Positions 34,001 to 42,650 of a stretch of 64,000 nt of DNA are shown here, piece after piece. This DNA comes from Hymenobacter sediminis. GTDB taxonomy: Bacteria > Bacteroidota > Bacteroidia > Cytophagales > Hymenobacteraceae. The stretch spans positions 42,510-106,509 of the forward strand of contig NZ_QKNS01000011.1 in assembly GCF_003231285.1 (NCBI RefSeq). Reading direction: 5' to 3'. Under the pieces are notes generated by a model. It saw only the letters and a list, made by a program, of their open reading frames with translations, made no database searches and was not told where the DNA came from. A program made the translations under genes and the position numbers. How positions within the stretch are numbered: position 1 is the stretch's first letter; each line of letters begins with the position of its first letter.

Positions 34001-34313
34001 TGGGCAAGCGCAACGGTCGACCCACTGGAAGCATAAGAGTGGGGATGCTTTAATCCTGCACCTATTGCGGCGCAATCCGAAGACAGAAGGTGGCATAAAG
34101 CGAGACCGCTTGGAAAAAGGCGATTTGCTAGAGCTGGAGGGCCTAAAGCTACAAGCGAAGAGGCAGTTGCCACTAGAGTTTAGTATCATCGTTGTGCAGC
34201 CGTCTTTAAGCAAAGCGGGAGCGCCAGAGGAGATTCTCAAGCTGCTAGGTGTAACGCAGAATTTTGCACAAGAGCTGGCTGGAGCCTCTTTTCGGGTAAT
34301 AGGCAGCAAGTGA
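31065..34313 (+). CDS. SF2 DEAD/DEAH helicase with C-terminal nuclease-like domain
   Basis: 1082 residues. The N-terminal 125 residues are an unrecognised domain. The SF2 core has Walker A LPTGTGKTE (near 152-160), the DEAH box FIDEAHH (near 265) and the motif VI-like LQLAGRFTRTK (near 440). A long middle region follows. The last 160 residues contain DIVTLKVLADRIQVELYHLKYAKKGK, which has the Asp / Glu-x-x-x-Lys spacing of a degenerate PD-(D/E)XK fold. This resembles large restriction-type helicase-nucleases. It stands alone at the start of a defence-rich stretch, so an anti-phage role is likely but inferred. Confidence 0.82.
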   Translation: MYLQLPELRTTIISVPKSKNTVTKLVSKASLLKEVSAVEHLKGLLVSSKERSVYITDKAKDIPEDQEYVAHCEKLPTMAAFNNQELVIKKWLKSPNGFNSPGEVATSWRGKLSFLEEDRDAGINGLRQPQIGALYCILGHLKLATEAGVVVLPTGTGKTETMLASLVANQCQRLLVVVPSDALRTQISEKFITLGLLKEFKVLADDTAYPAVGVIRNGFASAEEFKLFVANSNVVVATMAILKNLSGENLEHLAAECSHVFIDEAHHVKAKSWEYVKQHFDNKKIIQFTATPFRNDGQRLEGKVLFNFPLREAQSQGYYKKIEFLAVSVPKLKEADKVIADTAIARLRADLKQHNHILMARCATKERADEIFKLYEQEKDLQPVLLYSGAPQAKENYQKILKKQARIIVCVDMLGEGFDLPELKIAAFHDIRKSLPITLQLAGRFTRTKFDEELGDACFIANIADPNVTDELEDLYARNPDWNKLLANMSHGRIEEEVDFKKLLAGFPKFADAPLPLNNIKIKMSAVAYQNKTDTWNPRNFKKGLPDYEKAFYKFDDLNSEEQLLIIITADQSGVEWLEAKEVYQLTWRIIVVYWETRNNLLFIHSSDNSSLYEDLAAAVTDNGAQLIKGMDVFKTFDGMHRILLQNVGLRNWVGKDLQFRMMMGRDLEQAISMIEKQKGEKAFVMGTGYENGKKRSHGASYKGRIWMKRDNDLSVFRKWCKKIGGQLLDPKIDPNKFLKETLIPTTIDKFPKSIAPVWIDWHEKLYDERETYYKFTLGKETVDLSALAIEIGDDATETALTFSIATDTQETIFQFAFVSGKRGNDTFSDYQITRLSGPDVLVSYGKSSLSGIDFFKRYPPTFRLADGASVSGNDYLQIKHPIGTFDKSAIEAWSWTGVDTSKESQRVEPRKDSVQYHVIQQLLKQDYDYIYDDDGSGEMADIVTLKVLADRIQVELYHLKYAKKGKVSKGVGNFYEVCGQAQRSTHWKHKSGDALILHLLRRNPKTEGGIKRDRLEKGDLLELEGLKLQAKRQLPLEFSIIVVQPSLSKAGAPEEILKLLGVTQNFAQELAGASFRVIGSK

Positions 34314-34392
34314 TCGATGACAAACGTAACTACTTAGTATTCATTTTAGTCTGATTTCTCCTTGGCATGGAGCGAAAATATTGCTCCGCATA

Positions 34393-34926
34393 TCACCTGC
34401 GTACTGGTACTGCAGTCAGGCGAACACTTAGGCCGGAGTTGGACCCAGCAGGCATACCATTTCCTCGTTTGCTACTATCCAAACTGTTCTTGATGAGCAG
34501 TAGAACTCGTCGAGGATCCTCGAGATTACCCTCTATCAGTTGTGAGGCGTTGCGAGGAGAGCCAGCCGCTTTGGCCCGATAGATTTCCACCATGTGTCCT
34601 TCCCCAAAGGCCCGGTGACAAACCCCACGCATGTAAAAGTTATTGAACTCTCCTTCAGCAAAGGTCAGCGGTGCGTTAGCAGGCACCTTCCGCATGACAG
34701 CACCCTGCTTTTCATGCGTGTGGAAACACTTTTGCTCTTGTAACGCGGCAGCCAATGTTTGCTCATTACCACGTTGTACAGCTTCTATCAGCAGTTGTGG
34801 GTATAGTTCAATGCCTAGTTCATTCAACCGCTTGCTATAGTAGAGCTGGCTGTTCTTAATGGCTTCCTCTACTTCAATAAGCATATACTGCCGCGTTTTC
34901 TGATCTAAGTTCTCGAAATTGAACAT
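34393..34926 (-). CDS. Conserved hypothetical protein
   Basis: 177 residues beginning MFNFENLDQKTRQYMLIEVEE, with IKNSQLYYSKRLNELGIELYPQ and a C-terminal GNGMPAGSNSGLSVRLT. I have seen this pattern in conserved hypothetical proteins of many bacteria, with the Gly/Pro-Asn-Ser-Gly-Leu-Ser-Val-Arg-Leu tail, but no function is assigned. The middle (GEFNNFYMRGVCHRAFGEGHMVEIYRAK) looks like a small alpha/beta fold. It is convergent with the helicase-nuclease and may be its neighbour by cargo only. Confidence 0.72.
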   Translation of the reverse strand: MFNFENLDQKTRQYMLIEVEEAIKNSQLYYSKRLNELGIELYPQLLIEAVQRGNEQTLAAALQEQKCFHTHEKQGAVMRKVPANAPLTFAEGEFNNFYMRGVCHRAFGEGHMVEIYRAKAAGSPRNASQLIEGNLEDPRRVLLLIKNSLDSSKRGNGMPAGSNSGLSVRLTAVPVRR

Positions 34927-35062
34927 CCTCTTTCGTTTAGAAAACTTGAAATTATAGCTGTCAATCTGACTGGGCTAACTACTTGGACTTACCCGCTTGG
35001 TATTCACTTACCAACAACTAGGCGTAGCTGTCATCAGGAGATCTTTTGAAGTACGGACCTAA

Positions 35063-36340
35063 TTACAGCTGGCTCACCCTTTCCTCATTGAGCAAGTTCA
35101 TCACGTATTGGAGCACCTGTACGTGTTTCCCCGTGGTCTGCTTGCTTTCTGGGGTCCAGTAATTCGTATGGCTTAGGAAGCCTCCCCATAAGGTAGTTGT
35201 CACAGGACAGTCACGGATTCCACGCCCAAAGACGCCTTGCAGGGGCCCTCCAACAATATCTCCGTGCACGATGGCCCGGGCAGGGAAATACACGTTGGAC
35301 CACCGGGTAGGGCCAAAGACCGCGGCGTAGTGCAGCCTACGCATCTTACTAGCAGCAGGATAGGAAAAGTGCGAGGCCTCTAGTTGCGGCGGGCAGGTTG
35401 GCAATTCGCGCTCGGCTTGTTTGCTTTCCAAGTCCTCGCGGTCTTTCGCCATCAGCACTTCCGCGTGCGTTAACGGACTGCCCATGGTGATGAAATCCGT
35501 TACCAGCCACGGGCAGCCATTGGCGCGCAGCTCATGTCCCAATGCTGCTTGCCCTTGTTGAAACGCGTCAATATCTAGAGGAGACTCGTGCACGAGAGCC
35601 TCTACCTGATCCAACACCGGGTGGGTTTGGGAAGGCAATTGCGCGGCGTAGGCTGGCCAGGCATGCGTCAGGATGTCGTACCCGATGACGCTTCCCAAAC
35701 TGTGTCCTGCGAGGATGATTCGCTGGTAGTCACCCGAAGCGTGCAGTTTGTTGAGCACTTCCACGCCCTTGGCGCGAATTTCTTGCCGACGGTGGATGTT
35801 GACGGGCAACGGCGTTAAGTAGCGGGCGGCATCGCCCACAAACTTTTTGAGCACCGGGGCCAGGGCCAGGGTAGCCAGCAAGCCAACCGCCCCGCTGATC
35901 CACTTGGGCAGGTGCCAAAAGCGCCACGCTTCCGGGAGGACGGTTAGCAATCCGAAGAACGCGGCGATGAGCACCATGCCGGAGAGCACCCACCATGCAC
36001 TTTGCAGGGCCCGGGGCAAACTGCCGGGACGGCGCAACAGCAAATGCCGTAACCACGGCAGTACGTGGCCCATTGTGGTATCCTCCATCATATGAGCCCA
36101 ATAAAACTCGAAAAAATCGGTGCGCACGCCGTTGCGGTCTTGGGTGGTCGTGAGCCGGCGCAATTCGAAGCTACCTGAAATGTCGTCGGGCTTGCTAAAC
36201 ACGCCTGTAGTAGCGTAGGGATGGTGTACCTCTGGATTGCGCTTCCAGACCGTGTCCACGAACCCCCGCAACGTATCCATGGGGCGTTGCTCCCCAATTC
36301 CGTGAATCAATAAAACAGCTTGCTTAGGAATTTGACTCAT
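35063..36340 (-). CDS. Alpha/beta-hydrolase (lipase-like) with two central membrane helices
   Basis: 425 residues. It starts with the strand and oxyanion loop AVLLIHGIGEQRPMDTLRGF. Two hydrophobic helices occur around 120-170 (VLSGMVLIAAFFGLLTVL and GAVGLLATLALAPVLKKF). The nucleophile elbow IILAGHSLGSVIGYD gives the Ser. A later DFITMGSPLTHAEV and a C-terminal GFLSHTNYWT supply candidate Asp and His. Predicted membrane-associated serine hydrolase/lipase. Similar proteins occur near defence genes, but a defence role is only a possibility here. Confidence 0.78.
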   Translation of the reverse strand: MSQIPKQAVLLIHGIGEQRPMDTLRGFVDTVWKRNPEVHHPYATTGVFSKPDDISGSFELRRLTTTQDRNGVRTDFFEFYWAHMMEDTTMGHVLPWLRHLLLRRPGSLPRALQSAWWVLSGMVLIAAFFGLLTVLPEAWRFWHLPKWISGAVGLLATLALAPVLKKFVGDAARYLTPLPVNIHRRQEIRAKGVEVLNKLHASGDYQRIILAGHSLGSVIGYDILTHAWPAYAAQLPSQTHPVLDQVEALVHESPLDIDAFQQGQAALGHELRANGCPWLVTDFITMGSPLTHAEVLMAKDREDLESKQAERELPTCPPQLEASHFSYPAASKMRRLHYAAVFGPTRWSNVYFPARAIVHGDIVGGPLQGVFGRGIRDCPVTTTLWGGFLSHTNYWTPESKQTTGKHVQVLQYVMNLLNEERVSQL

Positions 36341-36788
36341 GTAGCCTTAAAGGTGTATCCTAGGAAATAACCGCACTTAAATTGCGAAAACTAATCTGAA
36401 GAGCTAGTACTTAGCCTAAGCGCTATGCAGAAACCCGCAGGTTCCTTCCTCGTTCCGTCGTCTGCACTAATTACGCGTTATGGGTAAAGGCTAAGAGGTA
36501 CTCACTAGTTGTTCAGGGGTAAGAGGCACGCATGTGGAGCAGCGGAGGGTTTTCTAAAACGTACCACACGTTCAGATGATGTGTATCAACTCCATTTTTC
36601 CTTTTGCTGAGCTGGTCTCCCATTCCCCCGATAAGAGCGACCCTCATCGACCATTCGTGTATATTCGTTGAGGGGCACCCCAGGTAGGCACATGCCTTCC
36701 TTTTCTATTCCGTTGCCTGTACGTATAGCAGGTTTGAGGGCAATAGAAGCTTGTTGCTCATTCTAAGCACTGCATTTCCGCCGCGACC
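36341..36788. promoter_or_regulatory. Intergenic region upstream of the Septu-like pair
   Basis: 448 bases between the divergent hydrolase gene and the ATPase gene at 36789. No convincing open frame or strong repeat. It presumably carries both promoters. Confidence 0.35.
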
Positions 36789-38051
36789 ATGTTTTTGAAA
36801 AAGCTCGTTCTTAAGAATTTCAAGTGCCTCTCGGATTTTGAAATATCCTTTGAGGATAAGGCATCCAGTAATCGCAAATGGACGCTTATTCTGGGCGAGA
36901 ACGGCACGGGGAAAAGCAATCTGCTTAAAGCGATTGCTTTGATCACCTGTGGCAGCAACGCGCTGGGCGAAATTGTGGGCAATACGGATAGCTGGATCAC
37001 CCTGCAGCAACCTAACTGCAGCATCACCGCCTGGCTGACTACCAAAAAAGGGGAAGAAAGAGAGATATCGCTCAAAATTAAGCGGGGTGATACTCTCACG
37101 AATCTTATTTCCAATAACCTGGAGGATCTCCACCTTATTGATGGAGCTATTGAGAATGCTGAGCGCAACTACTTCGTGGTGGCCTATGGGGCCAGTAGGC
37201 GGCTAGCTAATGACTCATTTGCCAGCAGTTCACAAGCGAATAGCTTTGGGAATCGCTCCGGAAACATTCGGAACCTGTTTGACGGCGGGGCGACGCTGAA
37301 TCCGCTGACTTCCTGGGTACTTGATCTCGACTACCGGGCGGGCGAAAGCGGCCTCGCCGTGATCAAAGAAGCGTTGAATGGCTTTTTGCCGGGCGTCACG
37401 TTTCACGCCATTGACAAGAATAAAAAGCAGGTCATTTTCCAAACCATTGATGGGCTGGTCCCGCTGGAGCAACTCAGCGACGGCTATCAGAACATGGCCG
37501 CATGGATTGGGGACTTACTCTACCGTATCACGGAAACATTCAAGGACCGGAAAAACCCCTTGCACGCACGGGGGTTGCTGCTCATTGATGAGATTGACCT
37601 GCACCTGCACCCCAAGTGGCAACGCAATCTGTACGACTTCATCAGCGACAAGCTTCCCAATTTTCAAGTCATCGCTACGACCCATTCCCCTCTCACGGCT
37701 CAACAAGCAGGGGAAGGCGAGTTATTTGCGTTAAAGCGCAATACCAAGCAGCGAGTAGAACTGATCCCGTTCATTGGATCACCGAAAACCCTATTGGTGA
37801 ATCAATTGCTTATGTCGCCCATGTTTGGGTTAACGACCGATGAGAGCACCGAAGTAGAGGTTGCCAAGCAGCAGTACGCGAGCCTGAAAGTGAAAGGGCG
37901 CGGCTTAACTATCCCGGAGCAAAAGCAACTCTCAAAAGTGAAAGAAAAGCTTGCGCAAGAACTACCCCAACGCAATACTCAACTGGTCAGCGATCCGGAA
38001 ATGGAGCTTCTACAGCGGATTGAGCAGAACCTGAATGCCCAGCAAGCATGA
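36789..38051 (+). CDS. ptuA: AAA/RecF-like ATPase, PtuA-like of a Septu-type defence system
   Basis: 420 residues with ABC/RecF-type ATPase layout. MFLKKLVLKNFKCLSDFEISF starts it, Walker A is ILGENGTGKSN (34-44), and near 255-300 come LLLIDEIDLHLHPKWQ (Walker B with the D-loop) and VIATTHSPLTAQQA (switch His). The insert between the lobes is short, as in PtuA. The stop overlaps an HNH nuclease gene by ATGA, the diagnostic PtuA-PtuB arrangement. In Septu the ATPase holds the nuclease in check until phage triggers it. OLD-like or retron-associated variants are excluded as far as possible because no RT gene is present. Confidence 0.85.
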   Translation: MFLKKLVLKNFKCLSDFEISFEDKASSNRKWTLILGENGTGKSNLLKAIALITCGSNALGEIVGNTDSWITLQQPNCSITAWLTTKKGEEREISLKIKRGDTLTNLISNNLEDLHLIDGAIENAERNYFVVAYGASRRLANDSFASSSQANSFGNRSGNIRNLFDGGATLNPLTSWVLDLDYRAGESGLAVIKEALNGFLPGVTFHAIDKNKKQVIFQTIDGLVPLEQLSDGYQNMAAWIGDLLYRITETFKDRKNPLHARGLLLIDEIDLHLHPKWQRNLYDFISDKLPNFQVIATTHSPLTAQQAGEGELFALKRNTKQRVELIPFIGSPKTLLVNQLLMSPMFGLTTDESTEVEVAKQQYASLKVKGRGLTIPEQKQLSKVKEKLAQELPQRNTQLVSDPEMELLQRIEQNLNAQQA

Positions 38052-38884
38052 TCCCGTTGCAGAGAGAACGAACTGTAAAGGCTGTTAGCACGAAGTTTCG
38101 TGGGCCCAAAAAGAGTGCAAAAGACAAGGAGTTGTTACTCGCCCAACGGGATTTCTTACGAGGCCTGTCTGCTGAAGTGCCCTTCCAATCTACCTTCTGG
38201 AAAACGGCCAAAACTCAGCTCAAAAAAGAAAGTGGTGGAAAGTGCGCGTACTGCGAAGCCAACACCGAAATCGTGGCGCACGGAGACGTAGAGCATTACC
38301 GCCCGAAGAGCGTGTACTGGTGGCTAGCCTATACTTATGACAACTACTTGTACGCCTGTCAGATATGCAACCAAGTGTACAAGAGCGATAACTTCCCCAT
38401 TGCCGGTACAGCACTCTTACAAGGCCCCACAATCTCGGCAACTACCACGGATGCTGAAATTGATCAGTTAGTTGGCCAGATTTCTCCTGATCCACTCGCC
38501 GTGGACACCGAGTATACCCTAGCCTCCTATGTCGCGGAACATCGGAAGGAGATGGCCTTCTTACTGAACCCCTACTTCGATGATCCTAGTGAGTATTTAG
38601 CCTATGAGGCGGATGATGCTACCAAAGAAGTGAGGGTTATTCCAACCAAGCCAGAATATGCTGGCCATGTAAAAGCTGCCGAGGATTATTATGGCTTGAA
38701 CAGGATTGAACTTAGAAACTATCGCTATAAGACGTACAAAACGTATCAGTTATTCAAACGCTCTCTATCAAGGCTTACCGATGAAAGGCTAAAAGCAGAC
38801 GTGTTAGAGCAACTTAAAGAAATGCGTGCTGATGACTACTTGTTTGCTGGGATGAACCGGTATTTCGATGTCCAGTCCTCTTAA
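38048..38884 (+). CDS. ptuB: HNH endonuclease, PtuB-like of a Septu-type defence system
   Basis: 278 residues. The zinc/HNH core reads CAYCEANTEIVAHGDVEHYRP, then YDNYLYACQICNQVYKSDNFP: the CxxC, the H-x-x-H-Y-R-P-K-S core and the second CxxCN form the TIGR02646-type HNH found in PtuB. A C-terminal extension (about 130-278) is helical and basic. It is the effector of the pair, likely degrading DNA when released by PtuA. Translationally coupled to ptuA. Confidence 0.85.
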   Translation: MIPLQRERTVKAVSTKFRGPKKSAKDKELLLAQRDFLRGLSAEVPFQSTFWKTAKTQLKKESGGKCAYCEANTEIVAHGDVEHYRPKSVYWWLAYTYDNYLYACQICNQVYKSDNFPIAGTALLQGPTISATTTDAEIDQLVGQISPDPLAVDTEYTLASYVAEHRKEMAFLLNPYFDDPSEYLAYEADDATKEVRVIPTKPEYAGHVKAAEDYYGLNRIELRNYRYKTYKTYQLFKRSLSRLTDERLKADVLEQLKEMRADDYLFAGMNRYFDVQSS

Positions 38885-39036
38885 CAATCAGTGGGAGTCT
38901 ATAATACAAGACTTGTAGAAAGGTGATGGCTAAATATTCGGGATTCTTGCGATATATACCTCACCACACGGCGTTAACCCCAACTACTTTGGGTAGCCTT
39001 GGTCTTATCTAATAGCAGGAAATATCTTAAGAATTT

Positions 39037-42000
39037 ATGGCCGCCCGTTTTTTATCCGGATTTATTGGTATTAATCGCCATTCCGACCAAGCGATTGACG
39101 ACCTCAATTGCGCCCGCCGAGATGCTACAGCCTTGTGGGCTCTCTGGCAGGACACTCTTCCTGCTACCCGTCCAGTATTGCTCGTGGATGAGCAAGCTAC
39201 TCAGTCCTGCATCAATGAGTTACTCACGCAAACGTTAGATGCTGCGACCGAAGAAGACGTAGTTCTACTGACTTTTTCTGGCCATGGCACCCATAATCAC
39301 CGCTTGGTAGCTCACGATACGGATCTAGAGAACTTAGCGGAGACAACCATTCCCATGTCAGACTTGGCTGAACGGTTCCGCCAGAGCAAAGCTCGCCATA
39401 TTTTATTAGTCCTTGATTGCTGCTTCAGCGGTGGGGCACCGGCCAAAGTAATTGAAGACGGCTTACAGTCACGTGGTACCGGATTTTCTATGGAATCTGC
39501 TTTCTCCGGGCGTGGCCGCATTCTCCTTGCTGCGGCCAATGTGGATGAAGAGGCCTGGGAGGCTGCAGGTCATGGCCTATTAACATCGGCTCTGACCGAT
39601 GCCTTACAGGCTGCTACTGGCCCTGTAGAGGTGGGAGGTCTGATGGCCGATGTAGCCGGGCGTGTACGCACTGAAGCGCAACGCCTAGGGCTGACCCAAA
39701 CGCCGAAATGGGTAGGGGATATAGATGGGGGCTTCACTATTCCTCCGCTGCAGGCCGGACAACATTATTACCAAGCGTTTCCTGAGTTGACTGGGCTAAA
39801 GGTCTCGGCGAACATCCAAGAATTGTCAGGGTTCGGTTTGCCTGTAGAAGTCATTCAACTTTGGGACCAGCAGTTTCCCCAGGGGCTCAACGTACTGCAG
39901 TTGGCTGCGGTCAACGACTATCGGATACTAGATGGCGAGTCCTTATTAGTTGTAGCCCCGACTAGCAGCGGCAAAACGTTTATTGGAGAACTTGCCGCTG
40001 TCAAAGCTGCTATCAACACCCAGCGGGCTGTTTTCCTAGTGCCATATAAGGCCTTAGCTAACGAGAAGTATGAGCAATTCTCTGCCTTGTATGGTACGCA
40101 GTTAAGCCTACGCGTAATTCGGTGTACTGGTGACTACCAAGATGATACCAATGCGTTTGTGCGGGGCAAATACGACATTGCCGTGCTTACCTATGAGATG
40201 TTTCTCAATTTAGTGGTGAAAAACCAGGGCACCCTGAACCGCATCGGAGTTGTCATCTTAGACGAGGCCCAGTTCATCACGGACCCTAGTCGGGGTATTA
40301 ACGTTGAACTATTACTTACTTATATTCTGTCGGCGCGCGAACGAGGCATTACTCCGCAGTTGGTGGCGCTATCAGCGGTCATCGGCAACACGAATGGCTT
40401 CGAGCAGTGGTTGCGCTGCCAAGCCCTGATTACCACTCGTCGGCCTGTACCATTAGAAGAGGGTGTCATTGACCGTTCGGGCGTATTTGAGTATGTAGAT
40501 CCGGAAACGGGACTGGCGCAGACCCGGCAACTGCTGCCCTCGCATACCGTGCGCATCCGTCGCGATAAACCCAGCACTCAAGACGTGATCGTGCCTCTAA
40601 CTCAGGCCCTGCTAGCGCAGCAGCCAACGGCGAAGCTCATCGTATTTCGCAACATTCGCGGTAAAGCCGAGGGCGTCGCGGGTTACTTGGCTACAGACTT
40701 AGGTCTGCCCAGTGCGGATGCGTTGATAGCAGCCTTGCCTGCTCAGGACCGCTCCTCAACTTCTGCTAAACTACGAAACTGTCTAAGGGGCGGCACAGCC
40801 TTTCACAATAGCAACCTATCCCGGGAGGAACGGGAGGTTGTTGAACGGGCCTTTCGTGACCAACAGGGGCCGGTACGGGTGCTGGGGGCTACTACAACGG
40901 TCGCGGCTGGCATTAATACGCCGGCCTCAGCAGTTATTCTAGGCGAAACGGAATTCCTTGGAGAGGACCAGAAACCTTTTACTATTGCCGAATACAAAAA
41001 CATGGTGGGCCGGGCTGGTCGGCTGGGCTATAATGAGCGCGGCCAATCGTTCATCATCGCCAATACTCCCATGGAGCGCCGGCAACTGTTTCGGCACTAT
41101 GTTTTGGGGCAGCCAGAAGCCATGCGTTCTTCCTTTACAGGCGGCAATTTGTCCACCTGGGTATTACGCCTACTGGCCCAGATTTCGCGGGTGGATCGCC
41201 GGGAGGTAACTACCCTACTGGCCAATACCTACGGGGGGTATGTGGAAGGCCGCAGCAATCCGAGTTGGCGTTCCCAGATGGATGCGCAAGTGGAAAATAT
41301 TATCATCTCGCTAATTCGGGCAGGCATCGCTGAGCAGGAAGACTCTATGCTTCAGTTAACCTTACTGGGGTTTGCTTGCGCCAACTCTTCGCTGTCCTTT
41401 GAATCTATCCTGCGCCTGCTGCACTTACTGCAGCTGCTGAATCCAGCTACCATAACACTGGAACGAATGTTAGCCCTGACCCAAGCCTTGCCGGAACTCG
41501 ACGACACCTATACTCCGCTTTTGAAGAATGGGAACAAGGAGAAGACTTGGCCCTACCTTGCTGCGCAGAAAGTCGGTAACGATCTAATTCAGCTCTACCA
41601 ACGCTCCCTACCAGACCAGTTGGCCCATTTACGCCGGGCCAAGCGAGCCTTGCTGGTAGAGGCTTGGCTAGAGGGCGATACTTTGGAGAGTCTTGAACAA
41701 GCGTACACTAACTCACCATACGTGCCGATAAGCTACGGAGATGTACGTCGCATTGTGGATGCAACGCGCTACCATTTCCGCTCCGTTGTGCCTATTGTCC
41801 AGGCTCTGCACCCTATGATGCCTCTGGAAGATGAGGCCCTAAATTTATTAACTGCACGTCTGGAGGTAGGGTTACCGGCTTCCGCGCTTTCCTTGTTGAA
41901 AGTACCTACTTTGAATCGCGGGGAAATGCTATTGCTTGTACGCGATGGCATAGTTGATCCTTCGCTTGCGTGGGCTGCTGTTGAACCCTCTGTAATTAGG

Positions 42001-42081
42001 CTATTCGGTTTAGAAAGAAGCCAAGCATTAGCACCTATGTGGGAAAAGCAACGTCTCACAAACTTGGTCAAGAAAGCATGA
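39037..42081 (+). CDS. Caspase-like protease fused to a Ski2-like SF2 helicase
   Basis: 1014 residues with two enzymatic domains. The N-terminal 240 residues are a peptidase C14 (caspase/metacaspase) domain: the His loop VLLTFSGHGTHNH (His83) and the Cys loop LLVLDCCFSGGAP (catalytic Cys129). The helicase has VVAPTSSGKTFIGELAA (Walker A, 305-321), VILDEAQFIT (DEAQ box, 407-416) and VGRAGRLGYNERGQ (motif VI), with Ski2-like C-terminal helical domains. The stop overlaps a partner gene by ATGA. It is proposed that nucleic-acid sensing by the helicase activates the protease, as in other protease-coupled defence systems; this is an inference. Confidence 0.9.
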   Translation: MAARFLSGFIGINRHSDQAIDDLNCARRDATALWALWQDTLPATRPVLLVDEQATQSCINELLTQTLDAATEEDVVLLTFSGHGTHNHRLVAHDTDLENLAETTIPMSDLAERFRQSKARHILLVLDCCFSGGAPAKVIEDGLQSRGTGFSMESAFSGRGRILLAAANVDEEAWEAAGHGLLTSALTDALQAATGPVEVGGLMADVAGRVRTEAQRLGLTQTPKWVGDIDGGFTIPPLQAGQHYYQAFPELTGLKVSANIQELSGFGLPVEVIQLWDQQFPQGLNVLQLAAVNDYRILDGESLLVVAPTSSGKTFIGELAAVKAAINTQRAVFLVPYKALANEKYEQFSALYGTQLSLRVIRCTGDYQDDTNAFVRGKYDIAVLTYEMFLNLVVKNQGTLNRIGVVILDEAQFITDPSRGINVELLLTYILSARERGITPQLVALSAVIGNTNGFEQWLRCQALITTRRPVPLEEGVIDRSGVFEYVDPETGLAQTRQLLPSHTVRIRRDKPSTQDVIVPLTQALLAQQPTAKLIVFRNIRGKAEGVAGYLATDLGLPSADALIAALPAQDRSSTSAKLRNCLRGGTAFHNSNLSREEREVVERAFRDQQGPVRVLGATTTVAAGINTPASAVILGETEFLGEDQKPFTIAEYKNMVGRAGRLGYNERGQSFIIANTPMERRQLFRHYVLGQPEAMRSSFTGGNLSTWVLRLLAQISRVDRREVTTLLANTYGGYVEGRSNPSWRSQMDAQVENIIISLIRAGIAEQEDSMLQLTLLGFACANSSLSFESILRLLHLLQLLNPATITLERMLALTQALPELDDTYTPLLKNGNKEKTWPYLAAQKVGNDLIQLYQRSLPDQLAHLRRAKRALLVEAWLEGDTLESLEQAYTNSPYVPISYGDVRRIVDATRYHFRSVVPIVQALHPMMPLEDEALNLLTARLEVGLPASALSLLKVPTLNRGEMLLLVRDGIVDPSLAWAAVEPSVIRLFGLERSQALAPMWEKQRLTNLVKKA

Positions 42082-42650
42082 TGGAACCAGTTGATTTCTC
42101 CCCCTCGTGGCAACGCTTAGCTGCTTTGCCTGAAGAACGTACAATATGGGATTTTGACGCATACTATGAACGTGTTCATTCTTTGGTACCCAACGTACCC
42201 AAAGCAGTACTGAAGCAGTGGATTCATGGACTACAGGATGAGTACGTTACCCGCCGAAACTATGCTTGGCTGGATTACGACCACCTGCATTTTGGCTTAG
42301 AGCAGTGGCCTACGCAAGATTTACTGAATCTGTATGTAGTAGAAGAATACCGGGATTGCATAGAGACTCGGGCGCGCTGCCAGGGCTACGATGAGTTTTG
42401 CTGTACTAAACGGGACTTGACGCATTGGAAAGTGCACGGCACTTGGCAGACTCCACCGGTGGTACTGGACGTGACTTCACTGGGCACGTTGCCTCCAGAG
42501 AAGGAACTGGTGGCTCCTTACCAATTGGTTGAAGGACACAATCGGCTTGGTTACCTCCACGCTATGAACGGCATGGAGCAGCAGGGTAAGGCTGAACTGG
42601 CAGTTAAGCACGAGGTATGGGTATTACGGTGCTTAGAGTCTACCCAGTAG
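42078..42650 (+). CDS. Small partner of the caspase-helicase
   Basis: 190 residues from the ATG at 42078, inside the overlapping ATGA of the caspase-helicase gene; an alternative ATG follows directly. Aromatic- and Trp-rich: FSPSWQRLAALPEERTIWDF, RNYAWLDYDHLHFGLEQW. It has no motif I recognise and no signal or membrane segment. Coupling suggests it forms a complex with the fusion protein, either as a protease substrate, an inhibitor or a sensor. A protease target is an appealing but untested idea. Confidence 0.72.
   Translation: MMEPVDFSPSWQRLAALPEERTIWDFDAYYERVHSLVPNVPKAVLKQWIHGLQDEYVTRRNYAWLDYDHLHFGLEQWPTQDLLNLYVVEEYRDCIETRARCQGYDEFCCTKRDLTHWKVHGTWQTPPVVLDVTSLGTLPPEKELVAPYQLVEGHNRLGYLHAMNGMEQQGKAELAVKHEVWVLRCLESTQ

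Noticed and set aside
36705..37168. Overlapping minus-strand frames opposite the start of the PtuA-like gene
   Set aside because: Antisense to the Walker A region of a clear ATPase; sequence lacks motifs.
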